Shown: positions 25,051 through 32,920 of the stretch, in pieces
Layout: each line of letters opens with the position of its first letter
Numbering within the stretch: position 1 is the first letter of the stretch
DNA from: DASUCS01 sp041166745
Lineage (GTDB): Bacteria; Actinomycetota; Acidimicrobiia; Acidimicrobiales; JACDCH01
Direction of reading: 5' to 3'
Length of the DNA: 64,000 bases
NCBI GenBank assembly: GCA_041166745.1
Contig: JBEEGH010000007.1
Location: 1 to 64,000 of the forward strand
The notes under the pieces: generated by a model
Seen by the model: the letters and a program-made list of their open reading frames with translations, nothing else
Told to the model about the DNA's origin: nothing
Databases searched by the model: none
Translations under genes and position numbers: made by a program

Positions 25051-26067
25051 ATGACGGGGATGCGGGCTGGGGCGAGCACATCGAGCGGTTTGGCATTGGC
25101 ACGAGCCAAACACGCCCTCGAAGCGGCCCATCTCGACCCGAACGTCGAGCTGACTCGGGCCAGCAGCGTCACGAACGAGGTCTGGCTGACCTCCGACTAC
25201 GCCATCCGGGTCAACCGCCGCCCCGACCATCGGCTCCGGCGGGAAGCGAAGATCGGGCCGCACCTGCCGTCCGAGGTGCGCTACCCGGAGGTCATCGCCT
25301 ACGGAACCGGTACCGGATTCGACTGGCTGGTGGTACGCCGGCGGCCGGGCAACGTGCTGAGCCGATGCTGGCCGACGATGGCCCCCTCGCAACGCCGGCT
25401 CGCGGTGCGACAGCTCGCGTACATGTTGCGCGCGCTACATCAGTCGACCTCACCGGTCGGCCTCGAAGACGCGGGAGCCCCGCAACTCCTTCAGGGCGGG
25501 CAGGGACAGAATCCGACCACACCGCTGCTCGTCGGCCTCGAGCGAGCGCGTGCACTCGAGAACGTCGACACCGCGATCGTCGACGCGTTGCTCGACATCG
25601 TCCGCACCACCGCCCGGTTTCTCGAGCCGTTCGATGTGCAGACGCTGATCCACGGCGACCTCACCTTCGAGAACGTTCTATGGGACGGGGATCAAGTCAC
25701 CGCGCTCATCGACTTCGAGTGGTCGCGTGCCGCCCCGGCCGACCTCGACCTCGACGTCATGCTGCGGTTCTGTGCTTTTCCCGATCTGCACGTGGCCGAG
25801 GACTACGTCGAGCAGACGAAGCCAGAAGACTACGAAGACGTTGCGTGGTGGTTGCGGGAGGACTACCCGCAGCTGTTCGCGTTCCCGCACGCCATCGAAC
25901 GCCTGCGCTTGTACGCGATCGCGTTCGACGTCCGCGACCTGCTCGCGTTCCCGCCGGAGCTGCCCCCCACCAAGCTGCCGCCCGAGCACTCGGTGAACCG
26001 CCTCACGCGTCTCGTGACTCGCCGGAGCTACCTCGACAACTTCGCCGGACCCGACGCCCGCTTCTGA
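25051..26067 (+). CDS. Aminoglycoside phosphotransferase-like kinase (APH family)
   Basis: The 338-residue protein has the protein-kinase-like fold with catalytic loop LIHGDLTFENVLWDGD (Asp in HGD, Asn in ENVLW) near residue 195 and metal-binding IDFEWSRAAPADLDLD. The glycine loop is poor, as often in this family. Such kinases phosphorylate aminoglycosides, homoserine, choline, fructosamine or sugars; nothing here picks among them. It starts ATGACGGGGATG, so a second Met at codon 4 is equally possible. Its stop is 1 bp from that of the convergent acyl-CoA dehydrogenase. Confidence 0.83.
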   Translation: MTGMRAGASTSSGLALARAKHALEAAHLDPNVELTRASSVTNEVWLTSDYAIRVNRRPDHRLRREAKIGPHLPSEVRYPEVIAYGTGTGFDWLVVRRRPGNVLSRCWPTMAPSQRRLAVRQLAYMLRALHQSTSPVGLEDAGAPQLLQGGQGQNPTTPLLVGLERARALENVDTAIVDALLDIVRTTARFLEPFDVQTLIHGDLTFENVLWDGDQVTALIDFEWSRAAPADLDLDVMLRFCAFPDLHVAEDYVEQTKPEDYEDVAWWLREDYPQLFAFPHAIERLRLYAIAFDVRDLLAFPPELPPTKLPPEHSVNRLTRLVTRRSYLDNFAGPDARF

Positions 26068-26068
26068 G

Positions 26069-27832
26069 TCAGTACGAGCGGAGTTGTTCGGGAGTCAGCG
26101 CGAACAGTAGATCGCTTCCGGCGGTGATGGCGGCGGAGAGGCCGTGCACCTGCGGCAACAGCTCTTCGAGGTAGAAGCGTGCCGTCTCGAGCTTCGCCTC
26201 GTTGAAGGGGTCGTCGACGCCCAGCCTGCGCGCGGCGATCGCCTGCCGGGCCATGACCCAGCCGCCGGCAACGAGCCCGAACATGCGCAGGTACGGCGTG
26301 GCCGCCGCGAGCGCGTTGTTCGGGTCGGTCGCGCCGTGCTCGAGCAACCACGCCGTCGCCTCGCGGAGCGACGCGACCGCCTTCGGGTACGCGTCTTCCA
26401 GGTCGGGGTCGACAGCTTCGAGTCGTTGCAGGAAGTCCTCGACGACGCCCCCGGCACGCATCGGCAGCTTGCGGCCGACGAGGTCCATTGCCTGGATGCC
26501 ATTGGTGCCCTCGTAGATCGCGGCGATGCGAATGTCGCGGTAGCGCTGCGCGATCCCGGTCTCCTCGATGAAGCCCATGCCGCCGTGCACCTGCACCGCC
26601 AACGACGCCAGCTCCGTGCCCATGTCGGTGCACCACGCCTTCGTGACTGGCGTGAGGAGATCGACGAGCTCCTGCGCCGCGCCCCGCGTGTCCTCGTCAG
26701 TGGCATGGCGGGCGAGGTCGATGTTCTCGGCATTGACGTACACCAGGCCGCGCATCGCCTCGACGGTCGAGCGCATCGTGAGGAGCATGCGCCGCACGTC
26801 GGCGTGCTCGATGATCGGACTCGACGCGCCGGCCGGCGCGCCGATCGCCCGCCCCTGTCGCCGTTCCATCGCGTAGCTCAGCGCCTGTTGATACGAAGCC
26901 TCGCCGATGGCCAGGCCAGAGAGGCCGACGGACAGCCTGGCGGTGTTCATCATCGTGAACATGTACCGCATGCCCGCATTCGCTTCACCGATGAGGTAGG
27001 CGACGGCGTTGTCGTACTCGAGCACGCAGGTCGGCGAGGCGTGGATTCCCATCTTGTGCTCGATACCGATGCACTTGACGTTGTTCCGCTCGCCGAGCGA
27101 GCCGTCCTCCTTCACGAGGAACTTCGGGACGATGAAACACGAGATGCCCTTCGTGCCCGGCGGCGCATCGGGCACACGGGCGAGGACGAGGTGGACGATG
27201 TTGTCCGTCATGTCCTGCTCGCCGTAGGTGATGAAGATCTTCTGGCCGCTGATGCGCCACGAATCGTCGCCATCAGGCGATGGCACCGCTCGTGTGCGGA
27301 GCGCGCCGACGTCCGAGCCCGCCTCGGGCTCGGTGAGGTTCATCGTGCCGGTCCACCCGCCGGCCACCATCGGACGGAGATAGCGCTCCTGCTGCTCCTC
27401 GCTGCCGTGATGCATCAGCATGTCGATCGAGCCCTGCGTGAGGAGCGAGCACAGCGACCACGCCATGTTCGCGGCCGTCAACAACTCCTGCATGGCGATC
27501 GCGACGAGCCACGGGAACCCGCCGCCGCCGTGCTCGGCCGGGAACGGCACACTCCCCCAGCCCGCGTCGACGTACTTGCGATACGCGTCGACCCAACCAG
27601 GCGGCGTCGTCACCGCGTTGGTCGCGGGGTCGAACGTCGAGCCGACGGTGTCACCGACGCGATCTATCGGTGCGAGCACCTCGCCGACGAACCGACCGAA
27701 CTCCTCGAGTAACCCGTGGACCGTTTCGGGATCTGCGTGCTCGAACCCCGGCAGCTTCGACAATGCCGCCAGGTCCACGAGGTTCTCGAGCGCGAATCGA
27801 ACGTCGCGTAACGGTGCGACGTACTCAGCCAT
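26069..27832 (-). CDS. Acyl-CoA dehydrogenase, DmdC-like long form
   Basis: The 587-residue protein starts at ATG 27832, sharing one base with the SMP-30 stop (TGATG). It has an N-terminal helical lid, MNLTEPEAGSDVGALRTRA and ISGQKIFITYGEQDMTDN in the middle beta-domain, and catalytic Glu in IAAIYEGTNGIQAMDLVGR (about residue 436). An extra C-terminal domain of about 120 residues ends LFALTPEQLRSY. That layout fits the 3-methylmercaptopropionyl-CoA dehydrogenase (DmdC) branch, but many members act on other acyl-CoAs. FAD and an electron-transferring flavoprotein are implied; no ETF genes are in the window. Confidence 0.9.
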   Translation of the reverse strand: MAEYVAPLRDVRFALENLVDLAALSKLPGFEHADPETVHGLLEEFGRFVGEVLAPIDRVGDTVGSTFDPATNAVTTPPGWVDAYRKYVDAGWGSVPFPAEHGGGGFPWLVAIAMQELLTAANMAWSLCSLLTQGSIDMLMHHGSEEQQERYLRPMVAGGWTGTMNLTEPEAGSDVGALRTRAVPSPDGDDSWRISGQKIFITYGEQDMTDNIVHLVLARVPDAPPGTKGISCFIVPKFLVKEDGSLGERNNVKCIGIEHKMGIHASPTCVLEYDNAVAYLIGEANAGMRYMFTMMNTARLSVGLSGLAIGEASYQQALSYAMERRQGRAIGAPAGASSPIIEHADVRRMLLTMRSTVEAMRGLVYVNAENIDLARHATDEDTRGAAQELVDLLTPVTKAWCTDMGTELASLAVQVHGGMGFIEETGIAQRYRDIRIAAIYEGTNGIQAMDLVGRKLPMRAGGVVEDFLQRLEAVDPDLEDAYPKAVASLREATAWLLEHGATDPNNALAAATPYLRMFGLVAGGWVMARQAIAARRLGVDDPFNEAKLETARFYLEELLPQVHGLSAAITAGSDLLFALTPEQLRSY

Positions 27833-28686
27833 CAGGGAAGTCCCGCGCCGGGGACATCGACCCGAACTCGTTCGAGTTGTCCCGTACGCAGTTGCGTAGC
27901 TTTCTGGGGATCGAGCCCCTTGCTCGTCAGCATGTAGAGCGTGCGACGATCGTCGTCGCCGAGCATGCATGCGATCGCCATGCGACCACCCGTCGAGATG
28001 CGCGTCGTGACCTCGCCGCCTTCGCGCACACGCAGGAACTCATGCGAGGCCGGCGACGACACCCAGACGCAACCCTCGGCATCGAGACAGATGCCGTCCG
28101 GCACCGCGCCACCTTCGAGGGCCGCGAACTCCCGCCGATCGGCGAGGGAGCCGTCGCTCGCGATCGTGAACGCCGTGAGGCACGCGCCGAACGACTCGCC
28201 GACGATCAAGGTCGAACCGTCCGGCGTGATCACCATTCCATTGGGGAAACGCATTTCGTCGGCAGCGACACGATGGCTGCCGGTGGCGATGTCGACCGCC
28301 AGCAACACGGTTGTCCGGAGCGCTTCGCCGGCGTGCAGGTCGAAACCGAACGACCCGATGTAGGCCGTGCCTCGCGCGCTCACGACCATGTCGTTGATCG
28401 GGTGCTCGGTGTACGCGGACAGGTCGGTGACCTCGCTCAGCGCGCCGTCGACGAAGCGCAGCAGGCGTCGATCATCCATGGAGACGATGAGCATTCCGCC
28501 GTCGGCGTCCCATCCGAGCCCGGACGGAGCACCGGGCACCGCAACGATCGTCTCGAGCGTGCCACTGTCTGGTGCGAAGGCCTTCACGGCGTGATCGTGC
28601 ATGTCGGAGAACCACAGCCGGCCGTCGCGCCATCGGGGTCCTTCGCCGAACGCCAGGTCTTTGACGACTACCTCGGAATCGGGCAT
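27832..28686 (-). CDS. SMP-30/gluconolactonase/LRE-like beta-propeller hydrolase
   Basis: From ATG 28686 (7 bases after TACTGT) the product has 284 residues. Family marks are LAFGEGPRWRDGRLWFSDMH with the metal-binding Glu, RFPNGMVITPDGSTLIVGE with the Asn, and GAVPDGICLDAEGCVWVSS with the catalytic Asp. These make a six-bladed propeller lactonase. A GTG three codons upstream is less likely. Possible substrates are sugar lactones; the adjacent acyl-CoA dehydrogenase and divergent glucokinase do not settle it. Confidence 0.88.
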   Translation of the reverse strand: MPDSEVVVKDLAFGEGPRWRDGRLWFSDMHDHAVKAFAPDSGTLETIVAVPGAPSGLGWDADGGMLIVSMDDRRLLRFVDGALSEVTDLSAYTEHPINDMVVSARGTAYIGSFGFDLHAGEALRTTVLLAVDIATGSHRVAADEMRFPNGMVITPDGSTLIVGESFGACLTAFTIASDGSLADRREFAALEGGAVPDGICLDAEGCVWVSSPASHEFLRVREGGEVTTRISTGGRMAIACMLGDDDRRTLYMLTSKGLDPQKATQLRTGQLERVRVDVPGAGLP

Positions 28687-28693
28687 CGTTCGC

Positions 28694-28703
28694 ACAGTAC
28701 CGT
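28694..28703. promoter_or_regulatory. Bidirectional -10 element (A-N3-TA-N3-T) between SMP-30 and ppgK
   Basis: ACAGTACCGT holds TACCGT on plus (6 bases before GTG 28710) and TACTGT on minus (7 bases before ATG 28686), sharing TA. The identical ten bases recur at 37108-37117 between another divergent pair. Confidence 0.65.
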
Positions 28704-28709
28704 TGCCCC

Positions 28710-29459
28710 GTGAGCGACAACATCGTGATGGGCGTGGACATCGGGGGTACCGGTATCAAGGGCGCCCCCGTCGACATCGACAAGGGTGAGCTCGCCGGGG
28801 AACGCTTCCGAATTCTCACGCCGCACCCGGCGACGCCGAAGGCGGTGGCCGACGTCGTCGGCGAGGTCGTGGAGCACTTCGACTGGAAGGGCCCGGTCGG
28901 AGCGACGTTCCCCGCGGTCGTGAAAGACGGCATCACGCTCAGCGCGGCGAACGTCGACAAGGAGTGGATCGGCGCGAATGCCGACCAGATCTTCACCGAC
29001 CGGCTCGCCATGCCCGTGACCGTGTTGAACGACGCCGACGCCGCTGGTCTTGCCGAGATGCGCTTCGGAGCGGGACGCGATCGCTCCGGCGTCGTCATCG
29101 TGGTCACACTCGGCACGGGCATCGGTTGCGGCCTGTTCCTCGACGGCAAGCTCGTACCGAACGCCGAGCTCGGGCACATCGAGATCGACGGCAAAGACGC
29201 CGAGACCATGGCGGCCGACAGCGTGCGCGAGCGCAAGGAGCTGTCGTGGAAGAAGTACGCCGGGCGGGTGGAGCTGTACATCCGCAGGCTCGACGCGCTG
29301 TTGTGGCCCGACCTCATCATCATCGGTGGCGGCGCCAGCAAGAAGGCCGAAAAGTTCCTCCCGCTGATCGACGTCCGACCGCAGGTCGTTGCCGCCGCGT
29401 TGCAGAACGAGGCGGGCATCGTCGGTGCGGCCCTGGCTGCCGCTGACGCGCGGCCGTGA
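28710..29459 (+). CDS. ppgK: Polyphosphate glucokinase (ROK family)
   Basis: The 249-residue size and motifs match actinobacterial PpgK: phosphate loop MGVDIGGTGIKGAPVD, catalytic region VTVLNDADAAGLAEMRFG, and VTLGTGIGCGLFLDGKLV with PNAELGH. The family signature SWKKYAGRVELYIRRLDALL follows. The enzyme phosphorylates glucose with polyphosphate (and often ATP). GTG is 6 bases after a TACCGT -10, so the mRNA is probably leaderless. It begins a tightly overlapped run with the SDR, asparaginase and MBL-fold genes. Confidence 0.93.
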   Translation: MSDNIVMGVDIGGTGIKGAPVDIDKGELAGERFRILTPHPATPKAVADVVGEVVEHFDWKGPVGATFPAVVKDGITLSAANVDKEWIGANADQIFTDRLAMPVTVLNDADAAGLAEMRFGAGRDRSGVVIVVTLGTGIGCGLFLDGKLVPNAELGHIEIDGKDAETMAADSVRERKELSWKKYAGRVELYIRRLDALLWPDLIIIGGGASKKAEKFLPLIDVRPQVVAAALQNEAGIVGAALAAADARP

Positions 29460-30295
29460 GCGCTACGGAGCGCGCCGGGGACGCAGTCCTGACGACCGGC
29501 GCCAATTCGGGCATCGGTCTCGCCACCGTCATCGAGGTGGCCAAGCGCGGCTACCGCTCGTTTGGGTCGGTGCGCAGCGAGGCCAAAGCAGATGTCGTGC
29601 ACAAGGCCGCCGCGGAAGCGGGTGTCGAGGTCGAGACCGTCATCCTCGACGTCACCGACGCCGACGCTTGCACCGCCGTCATCGACGACCTCGACGTTGA
29701 TCTCTTCGGGTTGATCAACAACGCGGGCTACGGGATGACGGGCGCGATCGAGGATGTGACCGACGAAGAGGCTCACCACCTGTTCGAGACGATGGTGTTC
29801 GCTCCCCTTCGCCTCGCTCGGCTCGTCCTGCCCGGGATGCGAAATGCCGGACGGGGCCGAATCGTCAACGTGTCGTCGATCTACGGCCGAACGACCACGC
29901 CGTTGACCGGCTGGTACCAGGGCGCGAAGCACGCGCTCGAAGGCGCATCCGACGCGTTGCGTCTCGAGGTCGCCGGCGCCGGCGTACAGGTCGTGCTCGT
30001 CGAACCCGGAGGGTTCAAGACCGGCATCTGGGAAGACCTCGAGCGCGACATCGAAAAGCGCGGCGATTCCCGATACGGCAACGCCTACCGACGAACGCAG
30101 CAAGCGATGATGCTGAGCTCGCCGATCATGGGCGAACCCAAACAGTGCGCCAAGGTCATCGCCAACGCGCTCTCATCGAGACGGCCACGCGCTCGCTACC
30201 TGGTCGGGATCGACGCCATGGCCCTCGCCACGGTCGAGCGGTTCACACCGACGGCACTGAAGGATCGCGTGGTGCGTTTGACGCTCGGCTTGTGA
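29456..30295 (+). CDS. Short-chain dehydrogenase/reductase
   Basis: Classical SDR of 279 residues. The cofactor motif is VLTTGANSGIGLATVIEVAK, and NNAGYGMTGAIEDV follows near residue 89. Catalytic Ser is in IVNVSSIYGRT, and YxxxK is YQGAKHALEG near 160. GTG 29456 overlaps the ppgK stop (GTGA). The C-terminus extends beyond the core (RYLVGIDAMALATVERFTP), as in SDRs acting on steroid- or lipid-like substrates; the substrate is unknown. Confidence 0.9.
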   Translation: MSATERAGDAVLTTGANSGIGLATVIEVAKRGYRSFGSVRSEAKADVVHKAAAEAGVEVETVILDVTDADACTAVIDDLDVDLFGLINNAGYGMTGAIEDVTDEEAHHLFETMVFAPLRLARLVLPGMRNAGRGRIVNVSSIYGRTTTPLTGWYQGAKHALEGASDALRLEVAGAGVQVVLVEPGGFKTGIWEDLERDIEKRGDSRYGNAYRRTQQAMMLSSPIMGEPKQCAKVIANALSSRRPRARYLVGIDAMALATVERFTPTALKDRVVRLTLGL

Positions 30296-31224
30296 CGGTC
30301 TTGCTGTTGGCCACTGGCGGGACGATCGCCAGCAAGAAGCAACCCGACGGCGGTGTGGCGGTGGCGCTGACCGGCGCCGAACTCCTGGAGTCCGTCTCCG
30401 CCGTGTACACGTCCGACGTCGAGGTGATCGACGTGACCCACGGGCCGAGTTGGAACTTCGACATCTCGACGATGGCGTCGATCGCCATCCATGCCCGAGA
30501 CGCGTTGATCGATGGCACCGCTACGGGCGTCGTCGTCACCCATGGCACCGACTCCGTCGAGGAGACGCTCTGGCTGACGGATCTCCTCGCCTTCGAGGCG
30601 ACCGCACGCGGTCCGATCGTCTTCACGGCTTCGATGCGAAACGCCGGCGAGCCCGAGAGTGACGGACCTCCGAATCTGCGTGACGCGCTGGCGCTCGCAC
30701 ATTCCAAGGAAGCTGTCGGGCGCGGCGCGCTGCTGTGCGTGAACGGCGAGATCCACGATGCGCGGTGGGTGACGAAGACCGACTCGCAGAGCACCGACAC
30801 GTTCAAGTCCTTCGGCGTCCGCCCCTTCCAGCGACCCCCGACCAACGGGCAGATCGAGCCCAACGTCGTGGTGATCCGCTCCTCCGGCGGCATGGACGGC
30901 GAGATCGTCGACTGGCACCTGTCGCGCGGCGCTCGTGGGCTCGTGATCGAGGGAGCCGGCGCGGGCAACGTCTCGGGCGAGTTGCAGCCGGGCATCGAGC
31001 GCGCCCTCTCGTCCGGCGTTCCTGTTGTCGTCGCGACTCGCTGCCTCACGGGCGAGGTCGCGCCGATCTACGGCGGGCCCGGCGGCGGGCACACGCTCGC
31101 GGACATGGGCGTGATCGGAGCCCGGGAACTGAGCGCAGCCAAAGCTCGCCTCGCGTTGGCCGTCGCGCTCGGCGCCGATCCGTCGATCGACGCGGTACGC
31201 GCGTGGTTCGAGGTGCTCGGATGA
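30292..31224 (+). CDS. L-asparaginase family protein
   Basis: The 310-residue protein starts at GTG 30292 overlapping the SDR stop. It has both catalytic threonine motifs: LLLATGGTIASKKQPDGG near residue 10, and VVVTHGTDSVEETLW near 78-92 with the Thr-Asp pair. No signal peptide, so it is cytoplasmic (type I-like) and would deamidate asparagine to aspartate and ammonia. The lysine region reads VFTASMRNAGEPESDGPPNL. The C-terminal YGGPGGGHTLADMG segment is typical. Confidence 0.9.
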   Translation: MTVLLLATGGTIASKKQPDGGVAVALTGAELLESVSAVYTSDVEVIDVTHGPSWNFDISTMASIAIHARDALIDGTATGVVVTHGTDSVEETLWLTDLLAFEATARGPIVFTASMRNAGEPESDGPPNLRDALALAHSKEAVGRGALLCVNGEIHDARWVTKTDSQSTDTFKSFGVRPFQRPPTNGQIEPNVVVIRSSGGMDGEIVDWHLSRGARGLVIEGAGAGNVSGELQPGIERALSSGVPVVVATRCLTGEVAPIYGGPGGGHTLADMGVIGARELSAAKARLALAVALGADPSIDAVRAWFEVLG

Positions 31225-32033
31225 CGCTCGACCTCCTCGTGCCCGGTGTGTACTCGTGGCTGCAGCTTCCGAGCGGGCCGGGCCGAGCCAACGCAGGCGT
31301 CGTCGTCGACGCCGACGGCATCACCGTGATCGACACGCTGCTGACGCCGGCGCAGTGGACGCCCTTCGCCGAAGCGGTCGAAGCGTTGGGTCCGCCGGTT
31401 CGACGAGTCGTGCTCACGAGCAGCAATGCCGAGTACTCCGGCGGCACCGCCCACTTCCGCACCGCGGCGATCTACGGACGCACACAGGCGAGCGCGCACC
31501 TCGACCAACCTGCCGACCCGAACGTGCTCCGGCGCTTGTACTCGGCGCACGCCGACGAGATCGACGACGAGTTCGCGACGAGGCCGGTCAGCCACATCGT
31601 CGACGCGATGGTGCAACTGACGCCCGCCACCGTCGTCGTGCCGATGACCGGTCAGCAGGAGGAGAACCTCGTCGTGAGCGTGCCGGCGGCCGAGATCGTG
31701 TTCGCTGGCGCAATGTGCACGTTCGGCGTCACTCCGCTCGCGCACCAAGGCAATCTCGCGGCGTGGGCCGACTCGCTCGACGCGCTCCTCGAGCTCGCGC
31801 CGATCATCGTCCCCGGCCACGGCCCCATCGGCGGCGAAGAGGAGGTGCGCGAGCTGCAGGGCTACCTGCGGGCCTGCGTTGCCGCCGACGGCGACCCGGC
31901 GCGCATCGGATCCGGTCCGTGGGACGCCTGGACCGCTCGCGAGCACGACGTGATCAACGTCGAACGTGCCGCGATGCTGGCAAAGGGCAACGACGACATC
32001 CCTCCGTCGCTCCTGCAGATGCTCGGCCTCTAG
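31221..32033 (+). CDS. Metallo-beta-lactamase-fold protein with degenerate metal site
   Basis: ATG 31221 overlaps the asparaginase stop (ATGA). The 270-residue protein has the fold's strands (LLVPGVYSWLQLPS, GVVVDADGITVIDTLLTPAQ) and the late IIVPGHGPIGGEEEV. Where the metal motif HxHxDH should be it reads RVVLTSSNAEYSGGTAHF, so all first-site ligands are lost. Asn-Ala-Glu stands in their place. This could be a non-hydrolytic binding protein or a pseudoenzyme. The gene is intact and in an operon, so it is probably expressed. Confidence 0.75.
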   Translation: MTLDLLVPGVYSWLQLPSGPGRANAGVVVDADGITVIDTLLTPAQWTPFAEAVEALGPPVRRVVLTSSNAEYSGGTAHFRTAAIYGRTQASAHLDQPADPNVLRRLYSAHADEIDDEFATRPVSHIVDAMVQLTPATVVVPMTGQQEENLVVSVPAAEIVFAGAMCTFGVTPLAHQGNLAAWADSLDALLELAPIIVPGHGPIGGEEEVRELQGYLRACVAADGDPARIGSGPWDAWTAREHDVINVERAAMLAKGNDDIPPSLLQMLGL

Positions 32034-32039
32034 ATCCCG

Positions 32040-32510
32040 CTAGCTCGACTCGGCGCCTTGCTTCTTGACCAGTCCGTGCTCCCCCGTGTCGACGGCGGCC
32101 TTGCGGACGAGATCTTGGTCGTCCTTGATGATCTTCTCGGGTGCGTCTTCCAGGCCGACCGTGCGCGTCAGGAGCGCCTCATCATCGTCGATGTCGAGCC
32201 GCTCGGCGACGAGCCGCAACACCTCGCTTTGCGCGTCGAGCTTGGCCTGCATGGCGCGACCTTCGCGGTTCTGGGTGTTCTGGATGATGAACACCATCCA
32301 GAACGTGATGATCGTGGTACCGGTGTTGATGACCAACTGGTACGTGTCGTTGCCGAATTGGCCGCTGACGAAGAAGCCCCCGGCGAACCACACCAACACC
32401 AGCACGAACGACAGCAGGATCGCCGGGAACGATCCCAGCCAGCCCGTGATGTTGCCGATGATCCGCGTGAGTGCCGTGCTCTTGTCATCCGGCTGTGTCT
32501 GAACACTCAT
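32040..32510 (-). CDS. Low-affinity iron permease family membrane protein
   Basis: The 156-residue protein has two membrane helices (AILLSFVLVLVWFAGGFFV and VINTGTTIITFWMVFIIQ). The family signature covers TGTTIITFWMVFIIQNTQNR and then the KLDAQSEVLRL helix. The C-terminus is charged and cytoplasmic. The name derives from yeast Fet4; a transport role in bacteria is unproven, and potassium-channel-like or mechanosensing roles are possible. ATG 32510 follows a weak TAATGA by 6 bases. Confidence 0.85.
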   Translation of the reverse strand: MSVQTQPDDKSTALTRIIGNITGWLGSFPAILLSFVLVLVWFAGGFFVSGQFGNDTYQLVINTGTTIITFWMVFIIQNTQNREGRAMQAKLDAQSEVLRLVAERLDIDDDEALLTRTVGLEDAPEKIIKDDQDLVRKAAVDTGEHGLVKKQGAESS

Positions 32511-32601
32511 TCGGGCTCATTACCCCGACCGCGAGGACTAGAACCGGCCTACGGGTACCGGCCAGACTGCCTCATCGCCGAACCGAAAGGATGACAACCC
32601 G

Positions 32602-32889
32602 ATGATCCGTCTCAGCGTCTTCTACCCGTCGACCGAGGGCGCGACCTTCGATCACGACTACTACCGCGAGAAGCACGTGCCGCTGGCCGTCAGCACCTGG
32701 GGACTGGACGGCGCAGAGATCGACAAGGGTGTCGACGGTCCGTACGTCGCTGCAGTGCACTTCACGTTCGAGTCCCTCGAGGCCCTACAGGCGGCGATGG
32801 GTGCAGCAGGAACAGGCGACGTGCTCGCCGACGTCGCCAACTACACCTCGATCGCGCCGGTGCTGCAAACCAGCGAAATCGTCGACTGA
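32602..32889 (+). CDS. EthD family small protein
   Basis: The 95-residue product is an EthD-type dimeric alpha/beta-barrel protein: MIRLSVFYPSTEGATFDHDY, then YREKHVPLAVSTWGL and YVAAVHFTFESLEALQAAMG. The H-x-P-L after the first helix is the conserved position. EthD proteins are linked with degradation pathways or fold like Dabb/ABM monooxygenases. An AAAGGA lies 10 bases before ATG. Stand-alone gene. Confidence 0.87.
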   Translation: MIRLSVFYPSTEGATFDHDYYREKHVPLAVSTWGLDGAEIDKGVDGPYVAAVHFTFESLEALQAAMGAAGTGDVLADVANYTSIAPVLQTSEIVD

Positions 32890-32920
32890 ACGCGCGCGAG
32901 CTGCGCGATCCGCGGCTCCG

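Noticed and set aside
26144..27712. 522-codon open frame on plus, antisense to the acyl-CoA dehydrogenase
   Set aside because: Arg/Asp/His-rich shadow frame with no motif; the opposite strand has a full enzyme.
32890..32920. Terminator hairpin between EthD and HNH genes
   Set aside because: Some GC-rich self-complementarity but no convincing stem or T-run in the 31-base gap.
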